Positions 36,755 to 45,618 of a stretch of 64,000 nt of DNA are shown piece by piece. Made by a program: the position numbers and the translations under genes. The stretch comes from an uncultured Kordiimonas sp. Its GTDB lineage: Bacteria; Pseudomonadota; Alphaproteobacteria; Sphingomonadales; Kordiimonadaceae. Under the pieces are notes generated by a model. The model was not told the DNA's origin. It ran no database searches and worked only from the letters and a program-made list of their open reading frames with translations. Positions within the stretch are counted from its first letter, which is position 1. The number at the start of each line of letters is the position of its first letter. The DNA lies in NCBI GenBank assembly GCA_947503575.1, contig CANNDZ010000001.1:372001-436000 (forward strand), written 5' to 3'.

Positions 36755-37807
36755 ATGCCATCTGATGCGAATACTGCGCCGGCAAATGCGGCTGCAACGC
36801 GTCACACCTTTGAGTTTACGGGTACTGCGGGTGAGATGTGGCCAATTGTTTTGAAAAACCTGCTGTTAAACATTATCACCCTGTCCTTTTATAGGTTTTG
36901 GGGTCGCACGAATGTCAGGCGCTATCTCTGGAGCAATGTGCGCTTCATGGGTGACCCGCTTGAATATACCGGGCGGGGGGGCGAGCTTTTTGTGGGGTTT
37001 CTGATTGTAACCGTAGTGGTATTTTTGCCGTTGGTTGGCCTGTTGACATGGGCACAGGCGTTGATGGCGCGCGGAGAACCGTTTGGCTTTATTCTGTTTT
37101 CTGCTGGGTATTTGCTTTTGTTGTGGCTTGCTCCTCTCGGGTTGTACCGGGCGTTTAAGTATCGCATGTCGCGCACACGCTGGCGCGGTGTAAGGGGAGC
37201 GCAAACGGAATCAGGTGTTCGCTACGCGACAGAGTTTTTCTTCTACACAATTCTAACCGTGTTTACCGCTGGTCTGTTGCTGCCGTTCATGGAAGCCAAA
37301 CTTTATACGCAAGAGACCAATAATCGGCGGTTCGGCACTGGTAGGTTTTCCTTCTCAGGCAGTTCTGGCCCCCTTTATAGCGCGTTTCTTATCTCATATG
37401 CCCTGGTTGTCGGCGGTTATGTTTTGGTTTTCGTTATAGCGGGCAACCTTGCCAAGCTTGGTTTCGTTGCCATTTTGGGCCTTTACCTCTTTCTCGGTCT
37501 TGCTTTTGCCATCTACGAACTGGCGAAGCTCAAGCACTTTTGGAATAGCACCAAGTTTGAGGGTGCTGAATTTGTTTTCAACGGCGAAATAGGAGAGCTG
37601 ATCAAGCTGTATCTGGGCAATATTTTGCTCACGCTCGTGACACTTGGTATTGCCTATCCCATTGCCCAAATGCGGGTTGTCCGTTTTATGACTGAACACC
37701 TAGTGCTTGTGGGTCAGATCAACCTTGCCGCAGTCACCCAATCAACCGAGGCCGAGCCCGGTTTTGGCGAAGGGCTTGCCGAGGGCTTCGATATGGGCAC
37801 AATCTAG
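36755..37807 (+). CDS. DUF898 (YjgN-family) membrane protein
   Basis: A 350-residue integral membrane protein. The family motif FYRFWGRTNVRRYLWSNV follows the first segment, and a second copy-like motif KLKHFWNSTKFEGAEF lies in the C-terminal half, so the protein is an internal duplication. About six to eight helices are visible. I use the ATG at 36755, with GGGGGAAG upstream, over the TTG at 36743. It is 18 bases from an M48 protease gene. DUF898 next to an M48 peptidase is a pairing I have seen before. Its role is unknown. Confidence 0.88.
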   Translation: MPSDANTAPANAAATRHTFEFTGTAGEMWPIVLKNLLLNIITLSFYRFWGRTNVRRYLWSNVRFMGDPLEYTGRGGELFVGFLIVTVVVFLPLVGLLTWAQALMARGEPFGFILFSAGYLLLLWLAPLGLYRAFKYRMSRTRWRGVRGAQTESGVRYATEFFFYTILTVFTAGLLLPFMEAKLYTQETNNRRFGTGRFSFSGSSGPLYSAFLISYALVVGGYVLVFVIAGNLAKLGFVAILGLYLFLGLAFAIYELAKLKHFWNSTKFEGAEFVFNGEIGELIKLYLGNILLTLVTLGIAYPIAQMRVVRFMTEHLVLVGQINLAAVTQSTEAEPGFGEGLAEGFDMGTI

Positions 37808-37825
37808 CGCAAAAGAGGCACGCCC

Positions 37826-38932
37826 ATGCGCCTGAATGCGCGTTATTTTGACGGTAGCAACCTGGAAGGCCAGACAGTTGATCTTGACCTGAGCCCAAGC
37901 CTTGCCGTGATACGCCCGGTGGCTGGCCGCGGCGTGTTGCCTGCAATTCCTTCCAGCAAGCTGTTTGAAATTCACCGGTCCGCAGACGGCAACCGCGTGG
38001 ACCTGGGCGTCGCGGACAATCATGACATCCACCTGATGGTCGAGGGGGCCGGTGTTGCTGCCTATATAGACACAGCTTTGCCAGCGCTTGGTGTTGAGGC
38101 GGCAGCGCAGAAACGTCATGCCAGCGTTCGGCTGCTGGCGATTGCAGGCGGCGTGCTTGCCGTCTTGGTTATTGCTTTTCTGCAACTGGAACGGCTTGTA
38201 CCCGTGTTGGTGCCGCTGGAGAGTGAACGCGCGCTGGGTGAGCGTCTCATGGAGGGCTTTGTCGAGTCTTCCGATGCCGTTTGCACAAACCAAGTTGGCC
38301 GTGCTGCCTTGACGCGCATGGTCAACCGACTATCGCCTGAGGGTACCCTTCCCATTCCCCTAACGGTTTGGGTCACTAAAAGCGATTGGGTCAACGCCTT
38401 CGCTATGCCCGGAGGGCAAATTGTCATTTTTGATGGCCTGATCCAAAAAGCACAGTCGCCAGACGAGGTCGCGGGTGTGCTGGCCCATGAAATGGGCCAT
38501 GTGGAACACCGGCACGCGCTGCGCAGACTTGTGCGGGCGGCGGGCATAGGGTTTTTGGCGTCCATGGTTTCTGGCGGGGTTGTTGGTGACGTCTCGCAAC
38601 AATTGCTGGTGATGACGTTTAGCCGCGAGATGGAAGAGGAAGCAGATACAGCGGCCTTGAAGACCCTTGCTTCAGCCGGGATTGCCAGCGATGGCTTTGC
38701 TGCTTTTTTTGAGCGCCTGGCTGCCGAGGATAATGAAAGCGACCCTGAGTCCCTTCTTGCAGGCTCGACGCTTGAAAGCTTGCTTGCAACGCATCCGCTG
38801 TCCAAAGAACGCGCAAACAAAATCCGGTCACAGCCGCCGCTGCAATCAATAAGCCCCGCTCTTGACGAAACAGCATGGCAGGCATTGAAGGGAATTTGCA
38901 GCCCACAGCAGGCTAAAATGGATGATAGTTGA
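37826..38932 (+). CDS. M48-family zinc metalloprotease, membrane-anchored
   Basis: A 368-residue protease. An N-terminal domain of about 95 residues (MRLNARYFDGSNLEGQTVDL) is followed by one membrane helix (about 107-127) and the catalytic domain. The zinc site is VLAHEMGHVEHRHAL and the third ligand Glu is in FSREMEEEADTAAL. The C-terminus has the substrate-cleft motif THPLSKERANKI of BepA/Oma1-like M48 peptidases. It probably acts on envelope proteins together with the DUF898 protein. Confidence 0.9.
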   Translation: MRLNARYFDGSNLEGQTVDLDLSPSLAVIRPVAGRGVLPAIPSSKLFEIHRSADGNRVDLGVADNHDIHLMVEGAGVAAYIDTALPALGVEAAAQKRHASVRLLAIAGGVLAVLVIAFLQLERLVPVLVPLESERALGERLMEGFVESSDAVCTNQVGRAALTRMVNRLSPEGTLPIPLTVWVTKSDWVNAFAMPGGQIVIFDGLIQKAQSPDEVAGVLAHEMGHVEHRHALRRLVRAAGIGFLASMVSGGVVGDVSQQLLVMTFSREMEEEADTAALKTLASAGIASDGFAAFFERLAAEDNESDPESLLAGSTLESLLATHPLSKERANKIRSQPPLQSISPALDETAWQALKGICSPQQAKMDDS

Positions 38933-39012
38933 TTGAGCTACCGCCCACCTGTTGATAGGGTCGCCCTCAGGTCACATCATAAAGCCACTTCATTTGGGAA
39001 CACGACATTAGC

Positions 39013-39768
39013 ATGCCAAAACTGTCTTTTTTAAACACCGCTCATGGCTCGCGCCTGGCGTATCGCAAAACCAATGGCTTTGGGCCTGGCGTTGTGTTTC
39101 TGGGTGGGTTTATGAGCGATATGGAAGGCTCGAAAGCGCTCGCGCTTGAGGCGCACTGCACCCGGGCTGGGCGCGCTTTTGTGCGGTTTGATTACTCTGG
39201 TCACGGCGAATCGGACGGCGAATTTGCAGACGGCACCATCGGGAGCTGGGCGGAAGATGCGCTTGCTGTGATTGACCGGCTGACGGAAGGGCCGCAGGTG
39301 CTGGTTGGCAGTTCCATGGGCGGCTGGATTTCGCTGCTGGCGGCCAAAGCGCGCCCCAACCGGGTGCGCGGGTTTGTTGGTGTTGCAGCAGCGCCTGATT
39401 TTACCGTGCGCATGTGGCGCGACGAGCTGACGCAAAAACAGCGGCGCACTATTGACCAAAAGGGTGAAGTGCAAATTCCGACCGATTACGGCGACGAGCC
39501 CTACACCATCACCAAAGATCTGATCGAAGACGGCTGGAACAACCGGGTCATTCATGCCCCGTTTCATCTGGATATTCCGGTGCGCCTTATTCAAGGCATT
39601 GAGGATGCAGACGTGCCCTGGTCCACGGCGCTGACGATTGCAGACCGTATTACCGGGAATAATACCGAGGTTATATTGGTGCCGGACGGCGACCACCGCT
39701 TGTCGGAACCTGAGGACCTCAGGCGGCTTATCCGCATTGTCGACGCGACAGTGAACGAGGTAGCCTGA
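39013..39768 (+). CDS. Alpha/beta hydrolase (ABHD10-like)
   Basis: A 251-residue cytoplasmic hydrolase without signal peptide. Nucleophile Ser is in VGSSMGGW, Asp in QGIEDADVPW and His in DGDHRLS. The opening VFLGGFMSDMEGSKA and FDYSGHGESDG resemble the ABHD10 thioesterase group. Its stop overlaps the nth start (TGATG), so the two are translationally coupled, although no functional link is evident. Confidence 0.88.
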   Translation: MPKLSFLNTAHGSRLAYRKTNGFGPGVVFLGGFMSDMEGSKALALEAHCTRAGRAFVRFDYSGHGESDGEFADGTIGSWAEDALAVIDRLTEGPQVLVGSSMGGWISLLAAKARPNRVRGFVGVAAAPDFTVRMWRDELTQKQRRTIDQKGEVQIPTDYGDEPYTITKDLIEDGWNNRVIHAPFHLDIPVRLIQGIEDADVPWSTALTIADRITGNNTEVILVPDGDHRLSEPEDLRRLIRIVDATVNEVA

Positions 39769-40421
39769 TGGCCGGTAAATATTCAAAGCTGAACCGCGTG
39801 GACATTTTTGACATGTTTCAGCGGCTTGCGGAAGATAACCCAAACCCGGAAACAGAACTGGAATACGTTAACCATTTTACATTGTTGGTGGCGGTGGTGC
39901 TGTCGGCGCAGGCGACCGATGTGGGCGTCAACAAAGCCACCAAAAACCTGTGGCCGGTGGCCGATACCCCTGAAAAAATGCTGGCGCTCGGCGAAGGCGG
40001 GTTGAAGGCGCACATCAAAACCATCGGGCTTTTTAACTCCAAAGCCAAGAATGTGATGCTCCTTTGCAAAGACCTGATTGAAAAACACGGGTCCCGCGTG
40101 CCGGAAACGCGCGAAGAGCTGGAAGCGCTCGCGGGCGTGGGCCGCAAGACCGCCAATGTGGTGCTGAATGTGGCATTTGGTCAGCCGACCTGCGCGGTGG
40201 ATACGCATATTTACCGGGTATCAAACCGCACCGGTCTTGCGCCCGGCAAAGACGTGCTGAAAGTGGAACTGGCGCTTGAAAAAGTGGTGCCGGAGCCTTT
40301 CCGCATGCATGCACACCACTGGCTGATATTGCATGGTCGCTATATCTGCAAGGCGCGCAAGCCTGACTGCGGCAAATGCAAGATCATCGACATCTGCAAA
40401 TTCCGGGAGAAGACGGTTTAG
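39768..40421 (+). CDS. nth: Endonuclease III (DNA glycosylase/AP lyase)
   Basis: A 217-residue base-excision repair enzyme for oxidised pyrimidines. The helix-hairpin-helix is LEALAGVGRKTANVVLN with the catalytic Lys, followed by the catalytic Asp in FGQPTCAVDTHIYRVSNR. The C-terminus carries the 4Fe-4S pattern C-X6-C-X2-C-X5-C (CKARKPDCGKCKIIDIC). Length and motifs are standard. Confidence 0.96.
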   Translation: MAGKYSKLNRVDIFDMFQRLAEDNPNPETELEYVNHFTLLVAVVLSAQATDVGVNKATKNLWPVADTPEKMLALGEGGLKAHIKTIGLFNSKAKNVMLLCKDLIEKHGSRVPETREELEALAGVGRKTANVVLNVAFGQPTCAVDTHIYRVSNRTGLAPGKDVLKVELALEKVVPEPFRMHAHHWLILHGRYICKARKPDCGKCKIIDICKFREKTV

Positions 40422-40682
40422 CTGTTGGGGGCACCCCAACTGTTGCGCAAAAACCATAGCTTTCGTTTAGCCTGCTGCCTTAATTCATTTTGCCTTTTTC
40501 TGGGCCAAGTTTCGGCACATTGCGCCCTGACCCTAAAGCTGTCGGATGCGCCCATTGCTCGAGAGGGGACATTCGGCTGGTGGAGTTGTGGAGGTCAACC
40601 TGCCAATGACACTATGGCTAAGCAGTATGCAATTCCGCTGTTTTGAACTTTGAATGAAGTTGTAATCCTAGTGGAGGACCAG

Positions 40683-40970
40683 ATGATGAAGACGAAAAAC
40701 CTGATATTTATCAGTACTGTAACCGGCCTTGCCCTGAGCTTTGGCGCATCTGCGAGTGCGTTTCAGGATGAGGACGCAAAAAAAGAAAAGATGTTGATGG
40801 ACCCGATGACGCGCGCGGAAATGCAATGCGCCAAACTTCGGGCCGAAGCCGCGACCGGCACAGAGGATGACAAGGCAGTGGCTGAAAAAAAATGCCAGCA
40901 GGCAATTGAGTACGCCAAAGAAATGCTGAAGAAAAAGCCGAAAAAGCCTACACAGGACCCGGGCGAATAG
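40683..40970 (+). CDS. Small secreted Lys/Glu-rich protein
   Basis: A 95-residue protein with GGAGG five bases before the ATG at 40683 (a second ATG follows directly). A signal peptide (about 1-27, cleavage near ASA-FQ) leaves a 68-residue, highly charged mature chain with two Cys (MQCAKLRAEAA and KKCQQA) and a basic Pro/Lys tail (KKKPKKPTQDPGE). No family recognised. The helical pattern around the two cysteines suggests a disulfide hairpin. A strong terminator follows. Confidence 0.72.
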   Translation: MMKTKNLIFISTVTGLALSFGASASAFQDEDAKKEKMLMDPMTRAEMQCAKLRAEAATGTEDDKAVAEKKCQQAIEYAKEMLKKKPKKPTQDPGE

Positions 40971-41006
40971 ACGCGAGCAAAAGACAGGACTATGGCAATT
41001 AAACGT

Positions 41007-41030
41007 AAAGGGGGCTTCGGCCCCCTTTTT
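41007..41030 (+). terminator. Rho-independent terminator after the small secreted protein
   Basis: AAAGGGGGC-TTCG-GCCCCCTTT with further T: a GC stem closed by a UUCG loop and flanked by A and T runs, so it may work in both directions. On the minus strand it would also end the egtB-egtD transcript. Confidence 0.9.
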
Positions 41031-41050
41031 AACGCGGTTTTTTACCAGTT

Positions 41051-41134
41051 TTTCGCCAGGCATTTCGCCAGGCATTTCGCCAAGCATTTCATCAGGCATC
41101 TCACCTGACGTTTCAAAGGGCATTCCATCGGGCA
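41051..41134 (-). repeat. Seven 12-base tandem repeats directly after the egtD stop codon
   Basis: Exactly 84 bases of 12-base units. On the plus strand the units are TTTCGCCAGGCA (twice), TTTCGCCAAGCA, TTTCATCAGGCA, TCTCACCTGACG, TTTCAAAGGGCA and TTCCATCGGGCA. The array begins at the first base after the egtD TGA and lies before the terminator. Translated in the frame opened by a TGATG overlap it gives a Met-Pro-Gly/Asp-Glu repeat that then runs through the terminator and antisense to another gene, so I do not call a protein. Confidence 0.85.
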
Positions 41135-42091
41135 TCAGCCCATCAAGGCCACCGCAAAATATTCTTTTGGATCGGTCCAGACTTCCCTGAATTTCCAGCC
41201 TGCTTCTGCCGCGATGGAGTCGAATCCATCGAGTCGGAACTTACGGGAATTTTCGGTATGGATTGTCTCACCTTTGGCAAAATCGAACCGGTCCCCGTTA
41301 ACGCCAGCGGTTTGGTCTTGTTGGCTAACCAGATGCATTTCAATCCTGCCTGCCGCTTCGTTCCAGCGGGCCTCATGGGCAAAAGCGTCTGTATCAAAAC
41401 TGCCATCCAGTTCCCGGTTGATACGCGCCAGCAGGTTCAGGTTGAAGGCAGCGGTAACCCCGGAAGCGTCATCATAAGCAGGTACCAGAATATCTTCTGC
41501 TTTGACCAGATCAAACCCGATAAGGAATTGGGCCTTGTCCCCCAGCATGGCCCGAACGGCAGCTAAAAATGTGATGATTTCAGTATCCAGCAGGTTGCCA
41601 ATGGTGGAGCCGGGGAAGAAAGCCAGCCGGTTGCCGGTTGGTAGCTCTGTGCCAGCCAGAGTGTCTGTCTCCATGAAATTCCCGACAATAGGGATAACAT
41701 CAATGCCCGGGTAATCCGCTGCCAGCGCTGCCATGGACGACTGTAAAAAGTCGGCCGAAATATCAATAGCGATATAGCTTTGGGGAGTTTTGAGCGCATC
41801 CAAAAGCAGGCGGGTTTTAGTGCCGGCGCCCGCACCAAACTCCACCACATGCGCGTTGCCGCCAACACAGGCTGCCATGGCGGGCAGATGCTGTTCAAAA
41901 ATAGCGATTTCCGTGCGGGTTGGATAATATTCCGGCAGGTCGGTGATGGCTTCAAACAATTCTGACCCGCGCTGATCATAGAGCCAGCGGCACGGCAGCG
42001 TTTTTTGCGCCTTCGACAGCCCCGCAACAACATCTGCATAAAATTCTGACCGGGTTGGGTCCTGGTTCGGTTGATCGCCGTCGCCGCGCAT
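41135..42091 (-). CDS. egtD: L-histidine N-alpha-methyltransferase (ergothioneine synthesis)
   Basis: A 318-residue SAM-dependent enzyme that trimethylates histidine to hercynine. Family motifs are LPCRWLYDQRGSELFEAITDLPEYYPTRTE near the N-terminus, VVEFGAGAGTKTRLLLDAL for SAM, then FFPGSTIGN and FDLVKAEDILVPAYDD. Size matches EgtD (about 320). The start overlaps the egtB stop by one base, so egtB-egtD is a coupled pair. No egtA, egtC or egtE is nearby, which is usual in Proteobacteria. Confidence 0.95.
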   Translation of the reverse strand: MRGDGDQPNQDPTRSEFYADVVAGLSKAQKTLPCRWLYDQRGSELFEAITDLPEYYPTRTEIAIFEQHLPAMAACVGGNAHVVEFGAGAGTKTRLLLDALKTPQSYIAIDISADFLQSSMAALAADYPGIDVIPIVGNFMETDTLAGTELPTGNRLAFFPGSTIGNLLDTEIITFLAAVRAMLGDKAQFLIGFDLVKAEDILVPAYDDASGVTAAFNLNLLARINRELDGSFDTDAFAHEARWNEAAGRIEMHLVSQQDQTAGVNGDRFDFAKGETIHTENSRKFRLDGFDSIAAEAGWKFREVWTDPKEYFAVALMG

Positions 42092-43359
42092 CAGATATCC
42101 TCCGCGAGGCGAAGTCCGCTGAACTGCCAGCGTTTTTCAGGCTGGAAAAAATTGCGATAGCTGGCACGCAGATGTGCATCGGGGCTCACGCAGGACCCGC
42201 CGCGCAGCACCATCTGGCCGCTCATGAACTTGCCGTTATATTCACCGACAGCGCCCGCCGCCGGTTTGAAACCCGGATAGGGCAAAAAACTGCTGGCTGT
42301 CCATTCCCAAACATCACCAAACAGACCCGTGAGCTGGTCGCCAGCTTGAGGGCGGGGCCGCATGCGGCCAGTGGGTAAAAAGTTGCCGTCCACGGCGCAG
42401 TCAGACGCAGCGTTTTCCCACTCGGCTTCTGTGGGTAGGCGTTTGCCTGCCCAGGTGGCATAGGCGTCCGCTTCATAAAAGCTGATGTGGCACACCGGCG
42501 CATCCGGGTCTATGGGCTGGAAACCGCGCAGGGTCATGGACCACCAGGAACCATCCACCTGTTCCCAATAGAGCGGCGCTTGCCAGCCGCCAGTGCGCAC
42601 ATGGTCGATACCATCCGATAGCCACAGCGCCGGGTTGCCATAGCCCCCGTCTTCTATAAACCTGATCCATTCTCGGTTCGTGACCGCGCGGTTCGCCAGC
42701 CTGTAGGGGCGCAGCAGCGTGTCATGGCGGGGTGTTTCGCAGTCAAACGCGAAGCCATCCGCCTTGTGGCCGATGGTACGAATGCCGCCCTCAAACTCTG
42801 TCCAGCCGGTATCAGTATGCGGCGTGTCATCCACACCCAAGGGTTCGCTTTCCCGGAACGCAGGCTTCATCGGGTTCTGGGCAAACAGATGCAGGATATC
42901 GGTCAGCAACAATTCCTGATGCTGTTTTTCGTGCTGCAGGCCAAGTTCCACCAGCGAAAGGGTGTTTGCATCCGGGTCGGCGCTCAGCAGGGTGTCCATG
43001 GCATGGTCAACATGCTTGCGGTACGCCAGCACTGTTTGCAGGCTGGGGCGGGTCAGCATGCCCCGGCTCGGGCGGGGAAAACGGTCGCCTACCTGCTCGT
43101 AGTAGGAATTGAAAAGATAGGGAAATGTCTCGTTGAACAGGCGGTAGCTTTTCTGGTTTGGAGCGAGCAGGAAGGTTTCAAAAAACCAGCTTGTATGCGC
43201 CAGATGCCATTTTGCGGGGCTTGCGTCTTCCATTGACTGGACGGTTGTATCAGCGTCCGAAAGGCCAGCCACCAACGCCTCTGTGTCCTGCCGCACCTGA
43301 TGATAGGCTGCGGTAGGGGCGCTCTCAAACGACGGGCGTTTGTTTTCTGCTGTGTGCAT
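42091..43359 (-). CDS. egtB: Hercynine oxygenase / sulfoxide synthase
   Basis: A 422-residue non-haem iron enzyme joining hercynine to a thiol substrate. An N-terminal DinB-like domain has KWHLAHTSWFFETF and the iron motif LQHEKQHQEL (His143, His147), with a further His in HLAHTSW. The C-terminal formylglycine-generating-enzyme-like domain has the motifs NREWIRFIEDGGY, RLPTEAEWE, WEWTASSF and RGGSCVSPDAHLRASYRNFF. Its product pathway is completed by EgtD immediately downstream; the lyase step must be encoded elsewhere. Confidence 0.95.
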   Translation of the reverse strand: MHTAENKRPSFESAPTAAYHQVRQDTEALVAGLSDADTTVQSMEDASPAKWHLAHTSWFFETFLLAPNQKSYRLFNETFPYLFNSYYEQVGDRFPRPSRGMLTRPSLQTVLAYRKHVDHAMDTLLSADPDANTLSLVELGLQHEKQHQELLLTDILHLFAQNPMKPAFRESEPLGVDDTPHTDTGWTEFEGGIRTIGHKADGFAFDCETPRHDTLLRPYRLANRAVTNREWIRFIEDGGYGNPALWLSDGIDHVRTGGWQAPLYWEQVDGSWWSMTLRGFQPIDPDAPVCHISFYEADAYATWAGKRLPTEAEWENAASDCAVDGNFLPTGRMRPRPQAGDQLTGLFGDVWEWTASSFLPYPGFKPAAGAVGEYNGKFMSGQMVLRGGSCVSPDAHLRASYRNFFQPEKRWQFSGLRLAEDI

Positions 43360-43552
43360 ACACTCCTCTGATCTTCCCTAACGCTACTATAGCGGGGCAT
43401 AGTTGCAACCGTCCAGATGATTGCTGACATTTGTTTCAGTCATATTATGCGATCCAGCAGCATAGCGGGTGGCGCGTTTTTGATGAGGGCGGTTTGCGGC
43501 CCTGAACCGCCTTTAACCGGTCTGTCCTGACACCTTGTGGCAGCAGCCCGCC

Positions 43553-44917
43553 TTAAAAGGCGCGGCCCAGGCTTTTCAAGCTGTCGGTTTCATACTTTGG
43601 GTCGTACCAAACCTCGCCGTCCTTGATGGTGACTGCAACATAATCCAGCAGATTAATGTCCCGCAGGGGGTTACCGTCTATGACGATAATGTCCGCTAAT
43701 TTGCCAGCCTCAATGGTGCCAAGGTCCCTGCCCCTGCCAATGATTTCAGCGCTGGTTTTGGTGGCGGCGGTGATGGCGCGCGGCGGCGTCATGCCGCTGT
43801 CCACCAGTGCAGACAGTTCGCGCCATATCGCTTCGGTGTGGAAATTCATCGGGCTTGCCGCATCGGTGCCCACCCCCATGTAGGCGTTGGCGTCAATAAA
43901 CTGACGGGCATTGATTTTGGAGAAACGGATTTCATCCGGCGTATCGCGAAAGTAAGACAGCGCCCGGAAGTTTTTGAAACTGCGCTGCAGTTCGGCGAAC
44001 ACATCTGCACCCATGTCAGCTTCCAGCTCTGGCGTGTTCAGGCGACCGGGGTTGTTTTCCGTCGCGGGATACACCCAGATGCGGTGCGCGATGGTTTGCA
44101 CTACCGGGATGCGGTCTTCGGCAATTTTGCGCAAAAGCGCATCCGGGTATGGCGGCATTTTGCCGCTGCCGACATGCTGCAACACATCAACACCGGCGGC
44201 GATGGCGTCTTCTATCGCAGGCACTTTATAAAGATGGCTATGCACCTTAACACCGCGGCTGTGGGCGGCTTTTACAACAGCTTTCAGGTCATCGCGCGTT
44301 AACCCCAGCCAGGTTTTAATAACGTCTGATCCCTGATCAATCAGTTCCAGCGTTTTTTGGGCGGCTTCTTCGGGGCTGTTAATCACCACCTGATAACTGT
44401 CGGGTACGCCGTCCAGCTTGATGCGTGTGATCCAGGGACCAGAAATAATCAGCCGGGGGCCGGGAATTTCACCGGATCTTATGCGATCCCGCACAGCCAA
44501 AATGTCAAACGGACTGCCCAGATCAACGCCCGTTGTCACGCCCGCGCGCATCATGTGCTTGGCGGCGATGGGCATCACTTCCGGCAGACGTTTGGTGCCG
44601 CCAAGAAAGGTGTAATAGTCGTCATAATCGCCGTGACCGATCAAATCCAGATGGATATGCAGGTCAATCAGGCCCGGTAAAATGGTTTTGCCGCGCGCAT
44701 CAATGATCGGCGTACCGTCAGGTATTGCCACCTCGCTTTTGGGGCCTGCCGCCACAATACGGTTACCTTCAATCAACACAGTGGCGTTATGAACAGGGGG
44801 AGCTTCATAGCCGTCCACCAGCATCCCACCGACAATAGCGTATCGAGAAGGCGCTTCCTGCGCGCTCAGGGCAAGCCCGCCAAACAGGATGATCAAAATG
44901 GTCAAAAACCGATGCAT
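43553..44917 (-). CDS. Exported amidohydrolase (imidazolonepropionase/prolidase-like)
   Basis: A 454-residue hydrolase with a signal peptide (MHRFLTILIILFGGLALSA). The metal site follows the amidohydrolase pattern: HIHLDL (HxH), Lys in SDVIKTWLGL, His in VKVHSHLYK and LQHVGSG, and Asp in VGTDAASP. The end GTIEAGKLADIIVIDGNPLRDI is typical of the CC2672-type Xaa-Pro/Xaa-Arg dipeptidase and imidazolonepropionase-like group. The substrate is probably a dipeptide or related amide in the periplasm. It is separated from egtB by about 190 bases. Confidence 0.87.
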   Translation of the reverse strand: MHRFLTILIILFGGLALSAQEAPSRYAIVGGMLVDGYEAPPVHNATVLIEGNRIVAAGPKSEVAIPDGTPIIDARGKTILPGLIDLHIHLDLIGHGDYDDYYTFLGGTKRLPEVMPIAAKHMMRAGVTTGVDLGSPFDILAVRDRIRSGEIPGPRLIISGPWITRIKLDGVPDSYQVVINSPEEAAQKTLELIDQGSDVIKTWLGLTRDDLKAVVKAAHSRGVKVHSHLYKVPAIEDAIAAGVDVLQHVGSGKMPPYPDALLRKIAEDRIPVVQTIAHRIWVYPATENNPGRLNTPELEADMGADVFAELQRSFKNFRALSYFRDTPDEIRFSKINARQFIDANAYMGVGTDAASPMNFHTEAIWRELSALVDSGMTPPRAITAATKTSAEIIGRGRDLGTIEAGKLADIIVIDGNPLRDINLLDYVAVTIKDGEVWYDPKYETDSLKSLGRAF

Positions 44918-44945
44918 GGGCTGGCTCCTTGATGGGGAATAACGG

Positions 44946-45578
44946 CTATTCCGGGTAGGTCATTTTTGTGGCGTTGGGGTAATTGTAGCCGCACACATAA
45001 ATCAGGCGGCCATTTTCCGGGCTGTCGCCAAAACTCAGGCCCGCATCATGATATTGCTGCGGCTTGATAATCAACAGGCGGTTGAAACGCATGGGCACTG
45101 TCATCAGATGCTCCCACGCATCCGGATTGTTGGTGTTCTTGTTGATAACATCATCCAGAAACTGCTGCTGGCTTGGGAAACCCATGGCTTCCAACTCCAT
45201 GGAATTGTAGGGCGCATGGTCGCTATTGGTCGCCTTATGGCGGAACAGATGCGTGCCGTCCTGGCAGTGTTCTGGCAGGGTCAGATACAGAATGGCTGTC
45301 CAGTGCACATTGTCAATATGCACGCTTTCTGTGCCTTTGTCGCCATCGAGCGCCAGCCTGAATTTCGCGTGCGAAGACGTAAAAACAGGCTCCACCGGCT
45401 CGCCGATAATCTCCGAAATCAGTTGGTCATAACCATTGATGATCTGGCGGTGTTTGCTGTCGCGGCCGGGATAAAACTGCGGGGTGTCGAGTTTGGGATA
45501 CTCCTGCGCCAGCGCGGCTTCCCGTACCTTGTGCGGGTTGGGCAAAAAGTCATCAACAATCATGACAGATCTAATCAC
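44946..45578 (-). CDS. DUF6445-family protein, tandem copy A (possible iron/2OG oxygenase fold)
   Basis: A 210-residue protein from a GTG start. Core motifs shared with the two neighbours are AKFRLAL-GDKGTESVHID (about 71-89), YLTLPEHCQDGTHLFRH (98-114) and HDAGLSFGDSPENGRLIY (177-194). His87-x-Asp89, His177 and Arg191 fit the metal and co-substrate pattern of Fe(II)/2-oxoglutarate oxygenases on a jelly-roll. I recall the family as DUF6445, without an assigned reaction. It is the last of three tandem copies. An inner ATG at 45563 is an alternative start. Confidence 0.8.
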   Translation of the reverse strand: MIRSVMIVDDFLPNPHKVREAALAQEYPKLDTPQFYPGRDSKHRQIINGYDQLISEIIGEPVEPVFTSSHAKFRLALDGDKGTESVHIDNVHWTAILYLTLPEHCQDGTHLFRHKATNSDHAPYNSMELEAMGFPSQQQFLDDVINKNTNNPDAWEHLMTVPMRFNRLLIIKPQQYHDAGLSFGDSPENGRLIYVCGYNYPNATKMTYPE

Positions 45579-45618
45579 GGTATGGGTGGCTCCCTGCCTT
45601 TAAAAACTGCAATAGCGC

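Noticed and set aside
39031-39843. 270-codon minus-strand frame
   Set aside because: Antisense to the ABHD10-like hydrolase gene; no motif.
40668-41135. 155-codon minus-strand frame coupled to egtD by TGATG
   Set aside because: Only the first ~28 codons are the 12-base repeat; the rest crosses a strong terminator and runs antisense to the secreted-protein gene. Reported as a repeat, not a gene.
43480-43520. Hairpin GGCGGTT...AACCGCC between the amidohydrolase and egtB genes as a terminator
   Set aside because: The stem is seven bases with a 10-base loop and no T-run follows on either strand, so I do not call it.
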